64,000 nt of DNA from Paucibacter sp963740455 (GTDB lineage Bacteria > Pseudomonadota > Gammaproteobacteria > Burkholderiales > Burkholderiaceae_C), in contig CAVUEF010000007.1 in assembly GCA_963740455.1 (NCBI GenBank), positions 248,001 to 312,000 of the forward strand, given 5' to 3'. Each line of letters starts with the position of its first letter. Position 1 is the first letter of the stretch. Below are positions 53,166-61,526 of the stretch, piece after piece. A program made the translations under genes and the position numbers. Under the pieces are notes generated by a model. The model ran no database searches. It was given only the letters and a program-made list of their open reading frames with translations, and had not been told where the DNA came from.

Positions 53166-54332
53166 ATGCGTAGAACCTGGCTGATTTTCACCCAGGCAGT
53201 GACTGTTGCCATCGCGGTGCTGTTCGTGCTGGCCACGCTCAAGCCCGATTGGCTGCGGCGCAGCCCGGTAACGATGTTCCAGCAAATGCCATCGGCCGCG
53301 TCGAGCGTGCCAAGTGTCACCCCGGTGGGCGCTGCCCGGCAAGGCTTCAGCTTCGCCGCCAAGCGCGCCTCGCCCGCCGTGGTCAGCATCACGGCCAGCA
53401 AGATGCCCGAGCGCAACCGACAGACCGATGATCCCTGGTTCCGCTTCTTCTTCGGCGACCGCGCGCAGCAGCAGGAGCAGCGCCCGCAGATCGGCCTGGG
53501 ATCTGGCGTCATCGTCTCGCCGTCGGGCTATTTGTTGACCAACAATCATGTCGTGGCAGGGGCGTCAGACATCGAGGTGCAACTGCCCGATGGGCGCCAG
53601 GCGCGCGCCGAAGTCGTCGGCACCGACCCCGAGACCGACGTCGCAGTGCTCAGGATTGCGCTCGACAAGCTGCCTGTGGTGAGCTTCGGCGACGTCGAGT
53701 CGCTGCAGGTCGGCGATGCGGTGCTGGCCATCGGCAATCCTTTCAACGTCGGACAGACCGTCACGGCGGGCATTGTCAGCGCGCTGGGCCGCAGCCAGCT
53801 CGGCATCAATATCTTCGAGAATTTCATCCAGACCGATGCCGCCATCAACCCCGGCAATTCGGGCGGCGCGCTGGTCGACAGCGAGGGCAATCTGATGGGC
53901 ATCAACACCGCCATCTACTCGCGCAGCGGCGGCAGCCTGGGCATAGGCTTTGCCATTCCGGTGAGCATCGCGCGCCAGGTCATGGAGGCCTTGATACGCG
54001 ACGGTCAAGTGGCGCGCGGCTGGATCGGCGTGCAAACGCGCGAGCTGACGCCCGAATTCATCGAGGCCTTCAGGCTGCCCATAAGCGAAGGCGTGTTGAT
54101 CAGTGGCGTGCTGACGAACGCACCGGCGGCGGCGGCCGGCATCAAGCCTGGCGACATTGTCACCAAGGTGGCCGGCAAGCCAACCCTGAGTCCGGCGCAG
54201 TTGCTCAACGCAGTGGCCGCGCTGCAGCCCAACTCGCAAGCCATCGTCACCGTGCAGCGCGGCGACAAGACGTTCGACTTGCCTGTCAAGGTGGCGCTGC
54301 GGCCGCGTCAACAAGTGGCGCAGCAGGAGTAG
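53166..54332 (+). CDS. DegS/DegP-like periplasmic serine protease with one PDZ domain
   Basis: 388 residues: an N-terminal anchor (residues 4-24), a trypsin-like domain with H128 in LTNNHVVAG, D158 in ETDVAVLRI and S232 in NPGNSGGALVD, and a single C-terminal PDZ domain (about 280-375). One PDZ domain and the uncut anchor fit DegS/AlgW-type proteases that trigger the sigma-E response by cleaving RseA; a DegQ/MucD-like quality role is also possible. The insert DDPWFRFFFGDRAQQQ is a typical LA loop. It is adjacent to tatC, convergent by one base, as in other Burkholderiales. Confidence 0.92.
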   Translation: MRRTWLIFTQAVTVAIAVLFVLATLKPDWLRRSPVTMFQQMPSAASSVPSVTPVGAARQGFSFAAKRASPAVVSITASKMPERNRQTDDPWFRFFFGDRAQQQEQRPQIGLGSGVIVSPSGYLLTNNHVVAGASDIEVQLPDGRQARAEVVGTDPETDVAVLRIALDKLPVVSFGDVESLQVGDAVLAIGNPFNVGQTVTAGIVSALGRSQLGINIFENFIQTDAAINPGNSGGALVDSEGNLMGINTAIYSRSGGSLGIGFAIPVSIARQVMEALIRDGQVARGWIGVQTRELTPEFIEAFRLPISEGVLISGVLTNAPAAAAGIKPGDIVTKVAGKPTLSPAQLLNAVAALQPNSQAIVTVQRGDKTFDLPVKVALRPRQQVAQQE

Positions 54333-54333
54333 C

Positions 54334-55110
54334 TCAATCTGCTTCGGGCGGCGCTTGGGTGTGACGGATGAAGACGGTTGCCGCCCAGATACCCACCTCG
54401 TACAGCAGGCACATCGGAATCGCCAGCGCCAGTTGCGAGACAACGTCGGGCGGCGTGATCACCGCCGCGACGATGAAGGCGACGACGATGAAATAGCCGC
54501 GGAATTCGCGCAGCTTGGCCACCGTCACCACACCCATGCGCGCCAGCACCACAACCACCACCGGCACCTCGAAAGTGGCGCCGAAGGCGATGAACATCGT
54601 CATCACAAAGCTCAGATAGGCCTCGATGTCAGGCGCCGGCGTGATGCTCTTGGGCGCAAAGCCCTGGATGAACTTGAACACCTGGCCGAACACGAAGAAA
54701 TAGCAAAATGCCACGCCGGCCAGGAACAGCACCGAGCTCGACACCACCAGCGGCAGCACCAGGCGCTTTTCATGTGCATACAGGCCCGGCGCCACAAAGG
54801 CCCAGATCTGGTACAGCACATAGGGCAAGGCGCCCAGAAAGGACGCCATCAGGGTGATTTTCAGCGGCACCAGGAATGGCGAGATCACATTCGTGGCAAT
54901 CAGCTTGGTGCCCACCGGCAGATGGGCCACCAGCGGCTGTGCCAGCAGGTCGTACAAATGCGAAGGGCCTGGCCAGAAACTGAGCACACCGAACACCACG
55001 GCCACCGCGATGAAAGATCGGACCAGACGATCACGCAACTCCACCAGATGCGTGACAAAAGGCTGTTCGGTACCGGCGAGTTCGTCTTCCGACTTGGGTG
55101 TGTCGCTCAT
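54334..55110 (-). CDS. tatC: Sec-independent translocase subunit TatC
   Basis: 258 residues with six membrane segments. TEQPFVTHLVELRDRLVRSFIAV is the conserved N-terminal motif with the essential glutamate, FVAPGLYAHEKRLVLPLV the second. It is the twin-arginine signal receptor. Its start overlaps the tatB stop by four bases. Export clients here may include the Rieske protein and perhaps the Bug receptor. Confidence 0.96.
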   Translation of the reverse strand: MSDTPKSEDELAGTEQPFVTHLVELRDRLVRSFIAVAVVFGVLSFWPGPSHLYDLLAQPLVAHLPVGTKLIATNVISPFLVPLKITLMASFLGALPYVLYQIWAFVAPGLYAHEKRLVLPLVVSSSVLFLAGVAFCYFFVFGQVFKFIQGFAPKSITPAPDIEAYLSFVMTMFIAFGATFEVPVVVVVLARMGVVTVAKLREFRGYFIVVAFIVAAVITPPDVVSQLALAIPMCLLYEVGIWAATVFIRHTQAPPEAD

Positions 55111-55604
55111 GGACTCTTACGGGAAAAGCTGCTCACCGGGCGAAAGCGCGCCACACGGGCCGCACCTGATTGGGCATGCGTGCGCACACCCTGGCGCTGC
55201 TTGAACCACTGCGGCGTGGCGCCACGCTTGAGGCGCCACCTTTTGTTCGGACGCTGATAGCTGGGCGGCGGCGACTGCAAGGCCTGGTAGGGATCGGTCT
55301 CGGAACGCGCGCCATCGGTCACTTCGGCCCAGGTCTTTTCAAAATCGGCATTCGCCTCGTGCAGTTCCTTGGACACCGTTTGCTGCACGTCGCGCGCCGC
55401 TTCCTCGAAGCCCGTCTTCATTTTCTTGAGCTCTTCGAGCTCGATGGAGCGGCTCACTTCGGCCTTCACGTCCGCCACATAGCGTTGCGCCTTGCCCAGC
55501 AAATGTCCCACCGTCCGCGCCACGCGCGGCAGCCGCTCTGGGCCGATCACGACCAGCGCCACCGCGCCGATCAGCGCGATCTTGTCAAAGCCGAAGTCAA
55601 TCAT
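55107..55604 (-). CDS. tatB: Sec-independent translocase subunit TatB
   Basis: 165 residues: one membrane segment at the N-terminus (MIDFGFDKIALIGAVALVVIGPERLP), then an amphipathic helix and a long charged helix (AQRYVADVKAEVSRSIELEEL). The GPERLP glutamate is conserved. The C-terminal basic tail is longer than in E. coli. It overlaps tatC and follows tatA by 48 bases. Confidence 0.94.
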   Translation of the reverse strand: MIDFGFDKIALIGAVALVVIGPERLPRVARTVGHLLGKAQRYVADVKAEVSRSIELEELKKMKTGFEEAARDVQQTVSKELHEANADFEKTWAEVTDGARSETDPYQALQSPPPSYQRPNKRWRLKRGATPQWFKQRQGVRTHAQSGAARVARFRPVSSFSRKSP

Positions 55605-55652
55605 GGGCAGGCAGACGCGGACAGGTCATTCGAATCGACATCCGGCTCGGGC

Positions 55653-55892
55653 TCAAGACTTGGTCTTGGCTTCAACGTCCACCGTATTGGGGTCACTGGC
55701 CTTGTTGGCGGTGACTTGCTGGTTCGGGTTGACGGGACCCGGCTCCGAGGCGCCGCCCTCTTTCATGCCGTCCTTGAATCCCTTGACGGCGCTGCCGAGG
55801 TCGGTGCCGATATTCTTGAGCTTCTTGGTGCCAAATACCAGAACAACAATCAGCAACACAATCATCCAATGCCAGATGCTGAAGGAACCCAT
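55653..55892 (-). CDS. tatA: Sec-independent translocase subunit TatA
   Basis: 79 residues, start MGSFSIWHW at 55892: one membrane helix (WMIVLLIVVLVFGTKKL), the FGTKKL hinge and an amphipathic helix IGTDLGSAVKGFKDGMKE, then a flexible tail. An AGGAGAA site stands nearby. It forms the protein-conducting oligomer with TatBC. Confidence 0.95.
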   Translation of the reverse strand: MGSFSIWHWMIVLLIVVLVFGTKKLKNIGTDLGSAVKGFKDGMKEGGASEPGPVNPNQQVTANKASDPNTVDVEAKTKS

Positions 55893-56062
55893 AACATTCT
55901 CCTGAAATCGATGCAGAGATTCTAGATTGAGTGTGCGACCACGCTTGATCGTCCGACTCGCAGGTCGCAAGCATAGTTCAGTTCGCGGTAACTACTTCCG
56001 GCGTGCCGCTCGCGCACACCCTGACCAGCGTCAGGCATGCACCGGACTGCACAAGTCCACGC

Positions 56063-56419
56063 TCAGCCTTTCAGCCAGGGCCTGGGGCCGCCTATCACAT
56101 GCATGTGCAGGTGGTAGACCTCCTGGCCGCCATCGGCGCCGGTGTTGATGATGGTGCGGTAGCCGTTCGTCACGCCGAGTTCGCGCATCAGCTTGGGTGC
56201 CAGCGCCAGCATGCGGCCCAGCAGGCGCTCATGCTCGGGGCCGGTGTCGGACAGCGTGGCGATATGCACTTTGGGGACGATCAGCACATGCACCGGCGCC
56301 CACGGATGGATGTCGTGAAACGCCAGCAGGTCGGCGTCTTCATGGGCTTTGCGGGCGGGGATCTGGCCGGCGACGATTTTGCAGAAGATGCAGTCGGGGT
56401 CGTGAACCATCTTGTTCAT
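56063..56419 (-). CDS. hinT: Histidine triad nucleotide-binding protein
   Basis: 118 residues: DPDCIFCKIVAGQIPA, FHDIHPWAPVHVLIVPKVHI and the triad QEVYHLHMHVIGG (HxHxH). HinT-type proteins hydrolyse purine phosphoramidates. It lies between hisE and tatA, the standard hisIE-hinT-tatABC order in Burkholderiales. Two palindromic repeat units stand between hisE and its start. Confidence 0.94.
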   Translation of the reverse strand: MNKMVHDPDCIFCKIVAGQIPARKAHEDADLLAFHDIHPWAPVHVLIVPKVHIATLSDTGPEHERLLGRMLALAPKLMRELGVTNGYRTIINTGADGGQEVYHLHMHVIGGPRPWLKG

Positions 56420-56425
56420 CCTTCA

Positions 56426-56523
56426 ATCAGTTGGGGCCAGAGCGTGCCTGCGGCAAGGTCTGGCCCGCAAAGCCTAGGATCAGTTGGGGCCAGAGCGTGC
56501 CTGCGGCAAGGTCTGGCCCGCAA
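56426..56523. repeat. Dispersed palindromic repeat, tandem copies C1 and C2
   Basis: Two identical 45-base units begin 53 bases apart (ATCAG at 56426 and 56479). Each has arms GGGCCAGA and TCTGGCCC (first unit 56434-56441 with 56459-56466), a perfect 8-bp stem. Read on the reverse strand they match the copies at 34.7 kb, with a T-A pair replaced by C-G in the stem. They fill the hisE-hinT gap. Confidence 0.8.
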
Positions 56524-56527
56524 ATTC

Positions 56528-56872
56528 CTAGGATTCTTCACGCGTCTTCACCTTGCGCAGCGCGAATTCATCGAGGCCCGACAGACCTTCACGGCGCTTC
56601 AGCTCGGCCAGCACGTCGGCCGGTCGCACATCAAAGGCGCTGAGCGCAATCAGGCAGTGAAACCACAAATCGGCCATTTCGTTGGTGAGTTTGCGGGCGT
56701 CGCCATCCTTGGCTGCCATCACCACCTCGGTGGCCTCTTCGCCGATTTTTTTAAGGATCGCATCCGTCCCCTTGTCGAACAGACGCGCGACATAGCTGAC
56801 GGCGGGGTCGCCGCCATTTTTCAGCTTGCGCGACTCGATCACGTCGGCCAGTTGTTCCAAGGTATTGCTCAT
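56528..56872 (-). CDS. hisE: Phosphoribosyl-ATP pyrophosphatase
   Basis: Second step of histidine synthesis, 114 residues of the MazG-like all-alpha fold: LEQLADVIESRK, DAILKKIGEEATEVVMAAK with the metal-binding EExxE, and NEMADLWFHCLIAL. The start (56872) overlaps the hisI stop by four bases, so translation is coupled. Confidence 0.94.
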   Translation of the reverse strand: MSNTLEQLADVIESRKLKNGGDPAVSYVARLFDKGTDAILKKIGEEATEVVMAAKDGDARKLTNEMADLWFHCLIALSAFDVRPADVLAELKRREGLSGLDEFALRKVKTREES

Positions 56873-57270
56873 TTGTAGATATGTTCCGGATCTTTCAGCA
56901 CGGCATCGACCGTGACCCACGCGCCATTTTCATAGCGCTGAAAAAAACACGAATGACGCCCCGTGTGGCAGGCTATACCAGGTTCATCGGGCTCATGGCC
57001 GAGCTGCGTGACCTTCAACAGCAGCACGTCCTGATCGCAATCGAGCCGCATTTCATGCACCTTCTGGATGTGGCCCGACGCTTCGCCCTTGTGCCACAGC
57101 CGCTGGCGCGAGCGGCTCCAGTACACCGCCTCGCCGGTCTGCGCAGTCAGCACCAAGGCCTCGCGGTTCATGAAGGCGAACATCAGCACATCGCCGCTGA
57201 CCACCTCTTGGGCAATCACGGGCAGCAGACCATCGCGGTCCCATTTCACAGCGTCTAGCCAGTTCATCAT
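56869..57270 (-). CDS. hisI: Phosphoribosyl-AMP cyclohydrolase
   Basis: Third step of histidine synthesis, 133 residues: DVLMFAFMNREAL, YWSRSRQRLWHKGEASGH, and the zinc/magnesium site LDCDQDVLL with GIACHTGRHSCFF. Two consecutive ATG codons (57268-57270 and 57265-57267) begin the frame; both lie in the ATCAT duplication at the edge of the MITE-like element, so the native leader and ribosome site have been replaced by the element's end. hisF, expected upstream, is not in this window. Confidence 0.94.
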   Translation of the reverse strand: MMNWLDAVKWDRDGLLPVIAQEVVSGDVLMFAFMNREALVLTAQTGEAVYWSRSRQRLWHKGEASGHIQKVHEMRLDCDQDVLLLKVTQLGHEPDEPGIACHTGRHSCFFQRYENGAWVTVDAVLKDPEHIYK

Positions 57271-57504
57271 CCTAGAAACCGCAGTTGGACACGCCCGAGT
57301 GGGCCGTCATGGGATGGGCTGGGAAGGCGCGAGGACGCGGCAGGCTCATGCCTGCAAGGACGAGCAACGCACCCAGCGCGCCGCAGGGCGGCTCAATCGG
57401 GTGTGTAGCGCACTCCCGACGCTGGCAAACAGCTGCGCGGTCACTAACGTCAGCATCCATGGGGCTCTCCAGCGGGAAACAAGCGGTCAACTGCGGTTTC
57501 TAGG
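57271..57504. mobile_element. MITE-like non-autonomous element, 234 bp
   Basis: Perfect 17-base terminal inverted repeats CCTAGAAACCGCAGTTG (57271-57287) and its complement (57488-57504), flanked by a 5-base direct repeat ATCAT (57266-57270 and 57505-57509). There is no coding potential; an inner hairpin GCAGGC-TCAT-GCCTGC lies at 57340-57355. Ends starting CC with a 4-5 base duplication suggest an IS1380-type transposase acting in trans, but that is inference. It separates mutT from hisI. Confidence 0.8.
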
Positions 57505-57515
57505 ATCATCGAAGT

Positions 57516-57956
57516 TTAGTGCGTGGGACCCGCGAACGCGCGTTCCTGGGCAAACCAATCGAGCACCGGCAGGGTTCCGGGCAGCAAGGGCTGCACCTGC
57601 ACTGGCAGGTCCTGCCATGCCATGCGCTGTTGTTCACGCATCTCGAAATCGCCGCGCCACTCGTACACCTTGCAAAAATGCAGGCGCACGCGGGCATGCG
57701 GGTAGTCCATCAGTTCGATTCTCCACGCTTGCACGGCGCCGATCGTGATGCCCAGCTCCTCGTGCAACTCGCGCCGCAAAGCCTGCTCGACGGTCTCGCC
57801 GGCTTCGAGCTTGCCGCCCGGAAACTCCCAATGGCCGGCGTACACCTTGCCTGCGGGGCGCGAAGTGAGCAAGAAGCGCCCCTCCCGGCCCACCGCGTCG
57901 CGCTCGATCAACACGCCGACAGCCACGTCGACCGGCTCTCGCTCGCCTTCAGACAT
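57516..57956 (-). CDS. mutT: Nudix hydrolase, MutT-like 8-oxo-dGTP diphosphatase
   Basis: 146 residues. The start VDVAVGVLIERD and the Nudix box from GGKLEAGE to RELHEELGI fit MutT; HWEFPGGK precedes it. The chain lacks the thiamine-phosphate synthase domain of longer homologues. The start at 57956 (MSEGEREP) overlaps the end of the DUF815 ATPase gene by eight bases. Removing the downstream element would put its stop six bases from the hisI ATG. Confidence 0.88.
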   Translation of the reverse strand: MSEGEREPVDVAVGVLIERDAVGREGRFLLTSRPAGKVYAGHWEFPGGKLEAGETVEQALRRELHEELGITIGAVQAWRIELMDYPHARVRLHFCKVYEWRGDFEMREQQRMAWQDLPVQVQPLLPGTLPVLDWFAQERAFAGPTH

Positions 57957-58896
57957 GGTCGAGTCCGTCGGGCACGGTACTACTTTGTGCAGGTGCAGCG
58001 GCCTCGTTGTCCGACACTTCGTCGCCGTGGTGTCGCCCCGCGTAGTCGCGCGCGAACTGGTAGGCCACGCGGCCTGAGCGCGAACCTCGCTCGAGCGCCC
58101 ACACCAGACACTCCTGGCGCGCGGCACCGATGGCGGCCTCGGGCACGCCGAAATGGCGCAGCCACTGCGCCGTGATCGCCAGGTATTCGTCCTGGCTGAA
58201 CGGGTAGAAGCTGACCCACAGGCCGAATCGCTCAGAGAGCGAAATCTTCTCTTCGATCACTTCGCCGGGATGCACCTCGCCGTCGGCCTGGTGCTGGTAG
58301 CTGAGATTTTCCTTCATGTACTCGGGCAGCAGATGGCGGCGGTTGCTGGTGGCGTAGATCAGCACGTTGTCGCTGGAGGCGGCCACCGATCCGTCGAGCA
58401 TCGACTTCAATGCCTTGTAGCCCGCCTCGCCCTCGTCAAAGCTCAAGTCGTCGCAAAAGATCACAAAGCGCTCGGGCCGTTCGGCCACCAGGTCGACCAG
58501 ATCGGGCAGATCGACCAGATCGGCCTTGTCGACCTCGATCAGACGCAGCCCCTGCTGGGCAAACTCATTCAGGCAGGCCTTGATGAGTGAGCTCTTGCCG
58601 GTGCCACGCGCGCCGGTCAGCAGCACATTGTTGGCGGCGTGACCGGCCACGAACTGCCGGGTATTGCGCAGCAGGCGCTGTTTCTGCGGCTCGACTTCTT
58701 TCAGGTCGGTCAGGCGGATGGTCGCCACATGGCGCACCGGCTCGATCCGGCAGAGGCCATTGCGCTTGCGGTAACGAAACGCGATCGACGCGGTCCAATC
58801 GGGCGCAGCCAAGGCTTGCGGCAGCACGGCCTCAAGCCGGCCGAGCAGATTTTCGGCGCGCTCGATGAGATGGGAAAGGGGGTCTGGAGCAGGCAT
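57949..58896 (-). CDS. DUF815 family AAA ATPase
   Basis: 315 residues. Walker A is GARGTGKSS, Walker B region FVIFCDDLSFDE, sensor-like IYATSNRRHLLPEYM, and a C-terminal lid. An N-terminal helical region (LIERAENLLGRLEAVLPQ) comes first. The family (YqfL/YifB-unrelated AAA group) has no fixed function. It is coupled with mutT, a common pair in betaproteobacteria. Confidence 0.88.
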   Translation of the reverse strand: MPAPDPLSHLIERAENLLGRLEAVLPQALAAPDWTASIAFRYRKRNGLCRIEPVRHVATIRLTDLKEVEPQKQRLLRNTRQFVAGHAANNVLLTGARGTGKSSLIKACLNEFAQQGLRLIEVDKADLVDLPDLVDLVAERPERFVIFCDDLSFDEGEAGYKALKSMLDGSVAASSDNVLIYATSNRRHLLPEYMKENLSYQHQADGEVHPGEVIEEKISLSERFGLWVSFYPFSQDEYLAITAQWLRHFGVPEAAIGAARQECLVWALERGSRSGRVAYQFARDYAGRHHGDEVSDNEAAAPAQSSTVPDGLDHV

Positions 58897-58951
58897 GCGT
58901 CCAGTGTAATTGCCAAGCGCCGGCGCCGCCGGCCCGATCAGTCGGAGCGTT

Positions 58952-59629
58952 TCAGCTCACGAGCATGCGCAAGGCGTTGTCGAGCTGCTCGGTCGGCAAG
59001 CGCTTGAAACCCGAGCGCGCATAACGCTGCAGCCGCCCGAGCACGAACGACACCAGCACCGATGCCTGCATGTTCGCCAGCACCGTGGGCGTGGCCGAAC
59101 CCGCCGCTTCGGCGGCCAGTCGCAGACTTTGCCGCAGCGACGATTCGATGCGGTCGAAAAACTGATTCATGCGTTGCACCAGGCGTTCGTTCTCGAACAC
59201 CAGCGCATCACCGACCATCACGCGCGCCATGCCCGGGTTGCGCTCGCCAAACTGGAGCAGCACCGACACGATTCTCTGCGCCTGTGTCTGGCCCGACGCT
59301 TCGCGATCGACAATCTGATTGACGAGCGTGAAGACGCTGGATTCGATGAACTCGATCAGGCCCTCGAACATTTGCGCCTTGCTGGCAAAGTGCCGGTACA
59401 AAGCCGCCTCGCTCACTTGCAGGCTGGCCGCCAGTGCCGCCGTGGTGATGCGCTCGGCGCCCGGCTGCTCAAGCATGCTGGCCAGGGTTTGCAGGATTTG
59501 CGCACGCCGCTCACCTGGCTTGGGTCGCTTGCGGCCAAGCTCGGGCTGCTTTTCTGTCGCCGCCAGATCAAGTGCTGCTTCGGTCGAGTCGCCCGGTGCG
59601 GGAACTGCGTGTTCGGTGGAGTCTGGCAT
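58952..59629 (-). CDS. slmA: TetR-type nucleoid occlusion factor, SlmA-like
   Basis: 225 residues from the ATG at 59629. The helix-turn-helix is RITTAALAASLQVSEAALYRHFASKAQMFEGLIEF near residues 60-94; the C-terminal part LLQFGERNPGMARVMVGDALVFENERL matches SlmA, which binds chromosomal sites and blocks FtsZ rings over the nucleoid. A proline/alanine-rich extension precedes the DNA-binding part. It follows the HAD gene and argB, as in related genomes. Confidence 0.85.
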   Translation of the reverse strand: MPDSTEHAVPAPGDSTEAALDLAATEKQPELGRKRPKPGERRAQILQTLASMLEQPGAERITTAALAASLQVSEAALYRHFASKAQMFEGLIEFIESSVFTLVNQIVDREASGQTQAQRIVSVLLQFGERNPGMARVMVGDALVFENERLVQRMNQFFDRIESSLRQSLRLAAEAAGSATPTVLANMQASVLVSFVLGRLQRYARSGFKRLPTEQLDNALRMLVS

Positions 59630-59717
59630 CGGGTCTCGAACAGTTTGGAGTCTGGTCCGATTCTGGCACAGGCCGACCGCCGCGCCATGTGCAGGTAAAC
59701 ACTGAGACCGTGCGCTT

Positions 59718-60398
59718 TCAACGTATCGCCAGATCGCGCATCCTTCGCACGCGCTGATCGACATAGCCCGGTTTTCTGGCCAGTCGCAGGCGAGCCGGCG
59801 CGCTGGTCTGCCCCAGGCGGACCCAGCGCTGCATCCAGACCGTGCGCATGCCCACCGTCCGCGCCGACTTCTGATGTTCGAGCGTGTCTTCGACGAGCAC
59901 GCAGCGTGACGGCCTGACGCGCAGGCGCGCCGCAATATGCTTGAACATGCGAGCGTCGGGCTTGGGCCTCAAATGGCCGAACATGCGCATCTTCTCGACC
60001 GGGATCACGCCGTCGAACAGATGCGCGATGCCCAACAGGAGCAGCACGCGCTGCGCATACGCCGCCGGCGCGTTCGTGACCACGTACTTGCGGCCGCGCA
60101 GCCGCTTGAGTGCCGCCACATCATGCGCATGGGTGTGCGTATCGAGCTCGGGCAGCGCATGCGTCTCGTGCAGAAAATGCGCGGCCCCAACACCATGGTG
60201 ACGCACCAGCCCGAGCAGCGTCGCGCCATAGCGGCGCCAGTAGTGGGCGCGCAAAGCGCAGGCCTCGTCATGGCTCACGCGCAACTCGCGCTTGATGAAG
60301 TCCGTCATCGCCACATTCAGCGCGCCGAACACCTGGTGCGAGGCGTTGTGCAGCGTGTTGTCGAGGTCGAACAACCAGACGGTGGCGGATGTCTTCAA
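59718..60398 (-). CDS. HAD-family hydrolase, pyrimidine 5'-nucleotidase type
   Basis: 226 residues. Motif I FDLDNTLHNAS holds the nucleophilic Asp, motif II YVVTNAPAAYAQRVL, motif III lysine in RPKPDARMF, and VLVEDTLEHQKSAR is motif IV. The class is that of Sdt1/PynA-like nucleotidases, sometimes annotated as a phosphatase beside slmA. No ATG fits; a TTG at 60398 overlaps the argB stop (TTGA), so coupled translation is likely. Confidence 0.82.
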   Translation of the reverse strand: MKTSATVWLFDLDNTLHNASHQVFGALNVAMTDFIKRELRVSHDEACALRAHYWRRYGATLLGLVRHHGVGAAHFLHETHALPELDTHTHAHDVAALKRLRGRKYVVTNAPAAYAQRVLLLLGIAHLFDGVIPVEKMRMFGHLRPKPDARMFKHIAARLRVRPSRCVLVEDTLEHQKSARTVGMRTVWMQRWVRLGQTSAPARLRLARKPGYVDQRVRRMRDLAIR

Positions 60399-61339
60399 TG
60401 CGATCGGATCATGGTGCCGTAGGCCTGATCGGTCAGGATTTCGAGCAGCATCACGTGCGGCACGCGCCCGTCGATGATGTGCACGGCGTTCACGCCGCTG
60501 CGCGCCGCTTCCAGCGCCGATGAAATCTTGGGCAGCATGCCCCCCGAGATCGTGCCGTCGGCAAACAAGGCATCGATTTCGCGCGCACTCAGATCGACCA
60601 GCAACTCGCCGGCCTTGTTCAGCACGCCCGGCGTATTCGTCAGGAGCACCAGCTTTTCGGCCTTCAACACTTCGGCCAGCTTGCCCGCCACCACATCGGC
60701 GTTGATGTTGTAGCTCTGGTTGTCTTCGCCGAAGCCGATCGGGCTGATGACGGGGATGAACTGGTCGTCCTGCAGCGCCTTGACGACGCTCGGGTCGACG
60801 CTGACGATGTCGCCCACCTGGCCCACATCGTGTTCCTTGCTGGGGTCGTCCTTGTCCACCATCCTGAGCTTGCGCGCGCGTATCAAGCCGCCGTCGCGTC
60901 CGGTCAGCCCGACGGCCTTGCCGCCGGCAAAATTGATCAGGCCCACAATGTCTTGCTGCACCTGGCCGGCCAGCACCCACTCGACCACCTCCATGGTCTC
61001 CTGGTCGGTCACCCGCATGCCCTGTATGAAACTGCCCTTCTTGCCGAGCTTGGCCAGCGCGTCCTCGATCTGCGGCCCGCCGCCGTGCACCACCACCGGG
61101 TTCAATCCCACCAGCTTGAGCAGCACCACGTCCTCGGCAAAGTCCTGCTGCAGGCCCGGGTCGGTCATCGCATTGCCGCCGTATTTGATGACGATGGTCT
61201 TGCCATGAAAGCGCCGGATATAGGGCAGCGCCTGGGCCAGGATTTCGGCCTTGTCGCGCGCGCCGATATGCGACAGATCGTGCGGCTGATCGGAGGCTTG
61301 CGCTGCGCCGGGTGCGCCAGCCGGTAGCTCGGTCGTCAT
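60395..61339 (-). CDS. argB: Acetylglutamate kinase
   Basis: Second step of arginine synthesis. 314 residues from the ATG at 61339; TIVIKYGGNAM, VVVHGGGPQIEDALAKLG, VGLTGRDGGLIRARKL and the nucleotide region SYNINADVVAGKLAEVL, LTNTPGVL are complete. A 20-residue low-complexity leader precedes the domain. argJ is at 39-40 kb, apart from it. Confidence 0.96.
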   Translation of the reverse strand: MTTELPAGAPGAAQASDQPHDLSHIGARDKAEILAQALPYIRRFHGKTIVIKYGGNAMTDPGLQQDFAEDVVLLKLVGLNPVVVHGGGPQIEDALAKLGKKGSFIQGMRVTDQETMEVVEWVLAGQVQQDIVGLINFAGGKAVGLTGRDGGLIRARKLRMVDKDDPSKEHDVGQVGDIVSVDPSVVKALQDDQFIPVISPIGFGEDNQSYNINADVVAGKLAEVLKAEKLVLLTNTPGVLNKAGELLVDLSAREIDALFADGTISGGMLPKISSALEAARSGVNAVHIIDGRVPHVMLLEILTDQAYGTMIRSH

Positions 61340-61526
61340 GGGGGGTGGGCCTTGTGTGGCAAATGGATGAGCGGATTGCGAGGCATTGTAGGGCGGCCCC
61401 TGGCGCCGGGCAGCACGGCGCCGTGACCAGCCCGCTCCAATGTAGAGGACGCTCACTAGCGATTGGGCAGGCCCGATTCAGATTGCGACTCTATAGTGAC
61501 GCACAGGCATCAACAAGGAGCCCATC

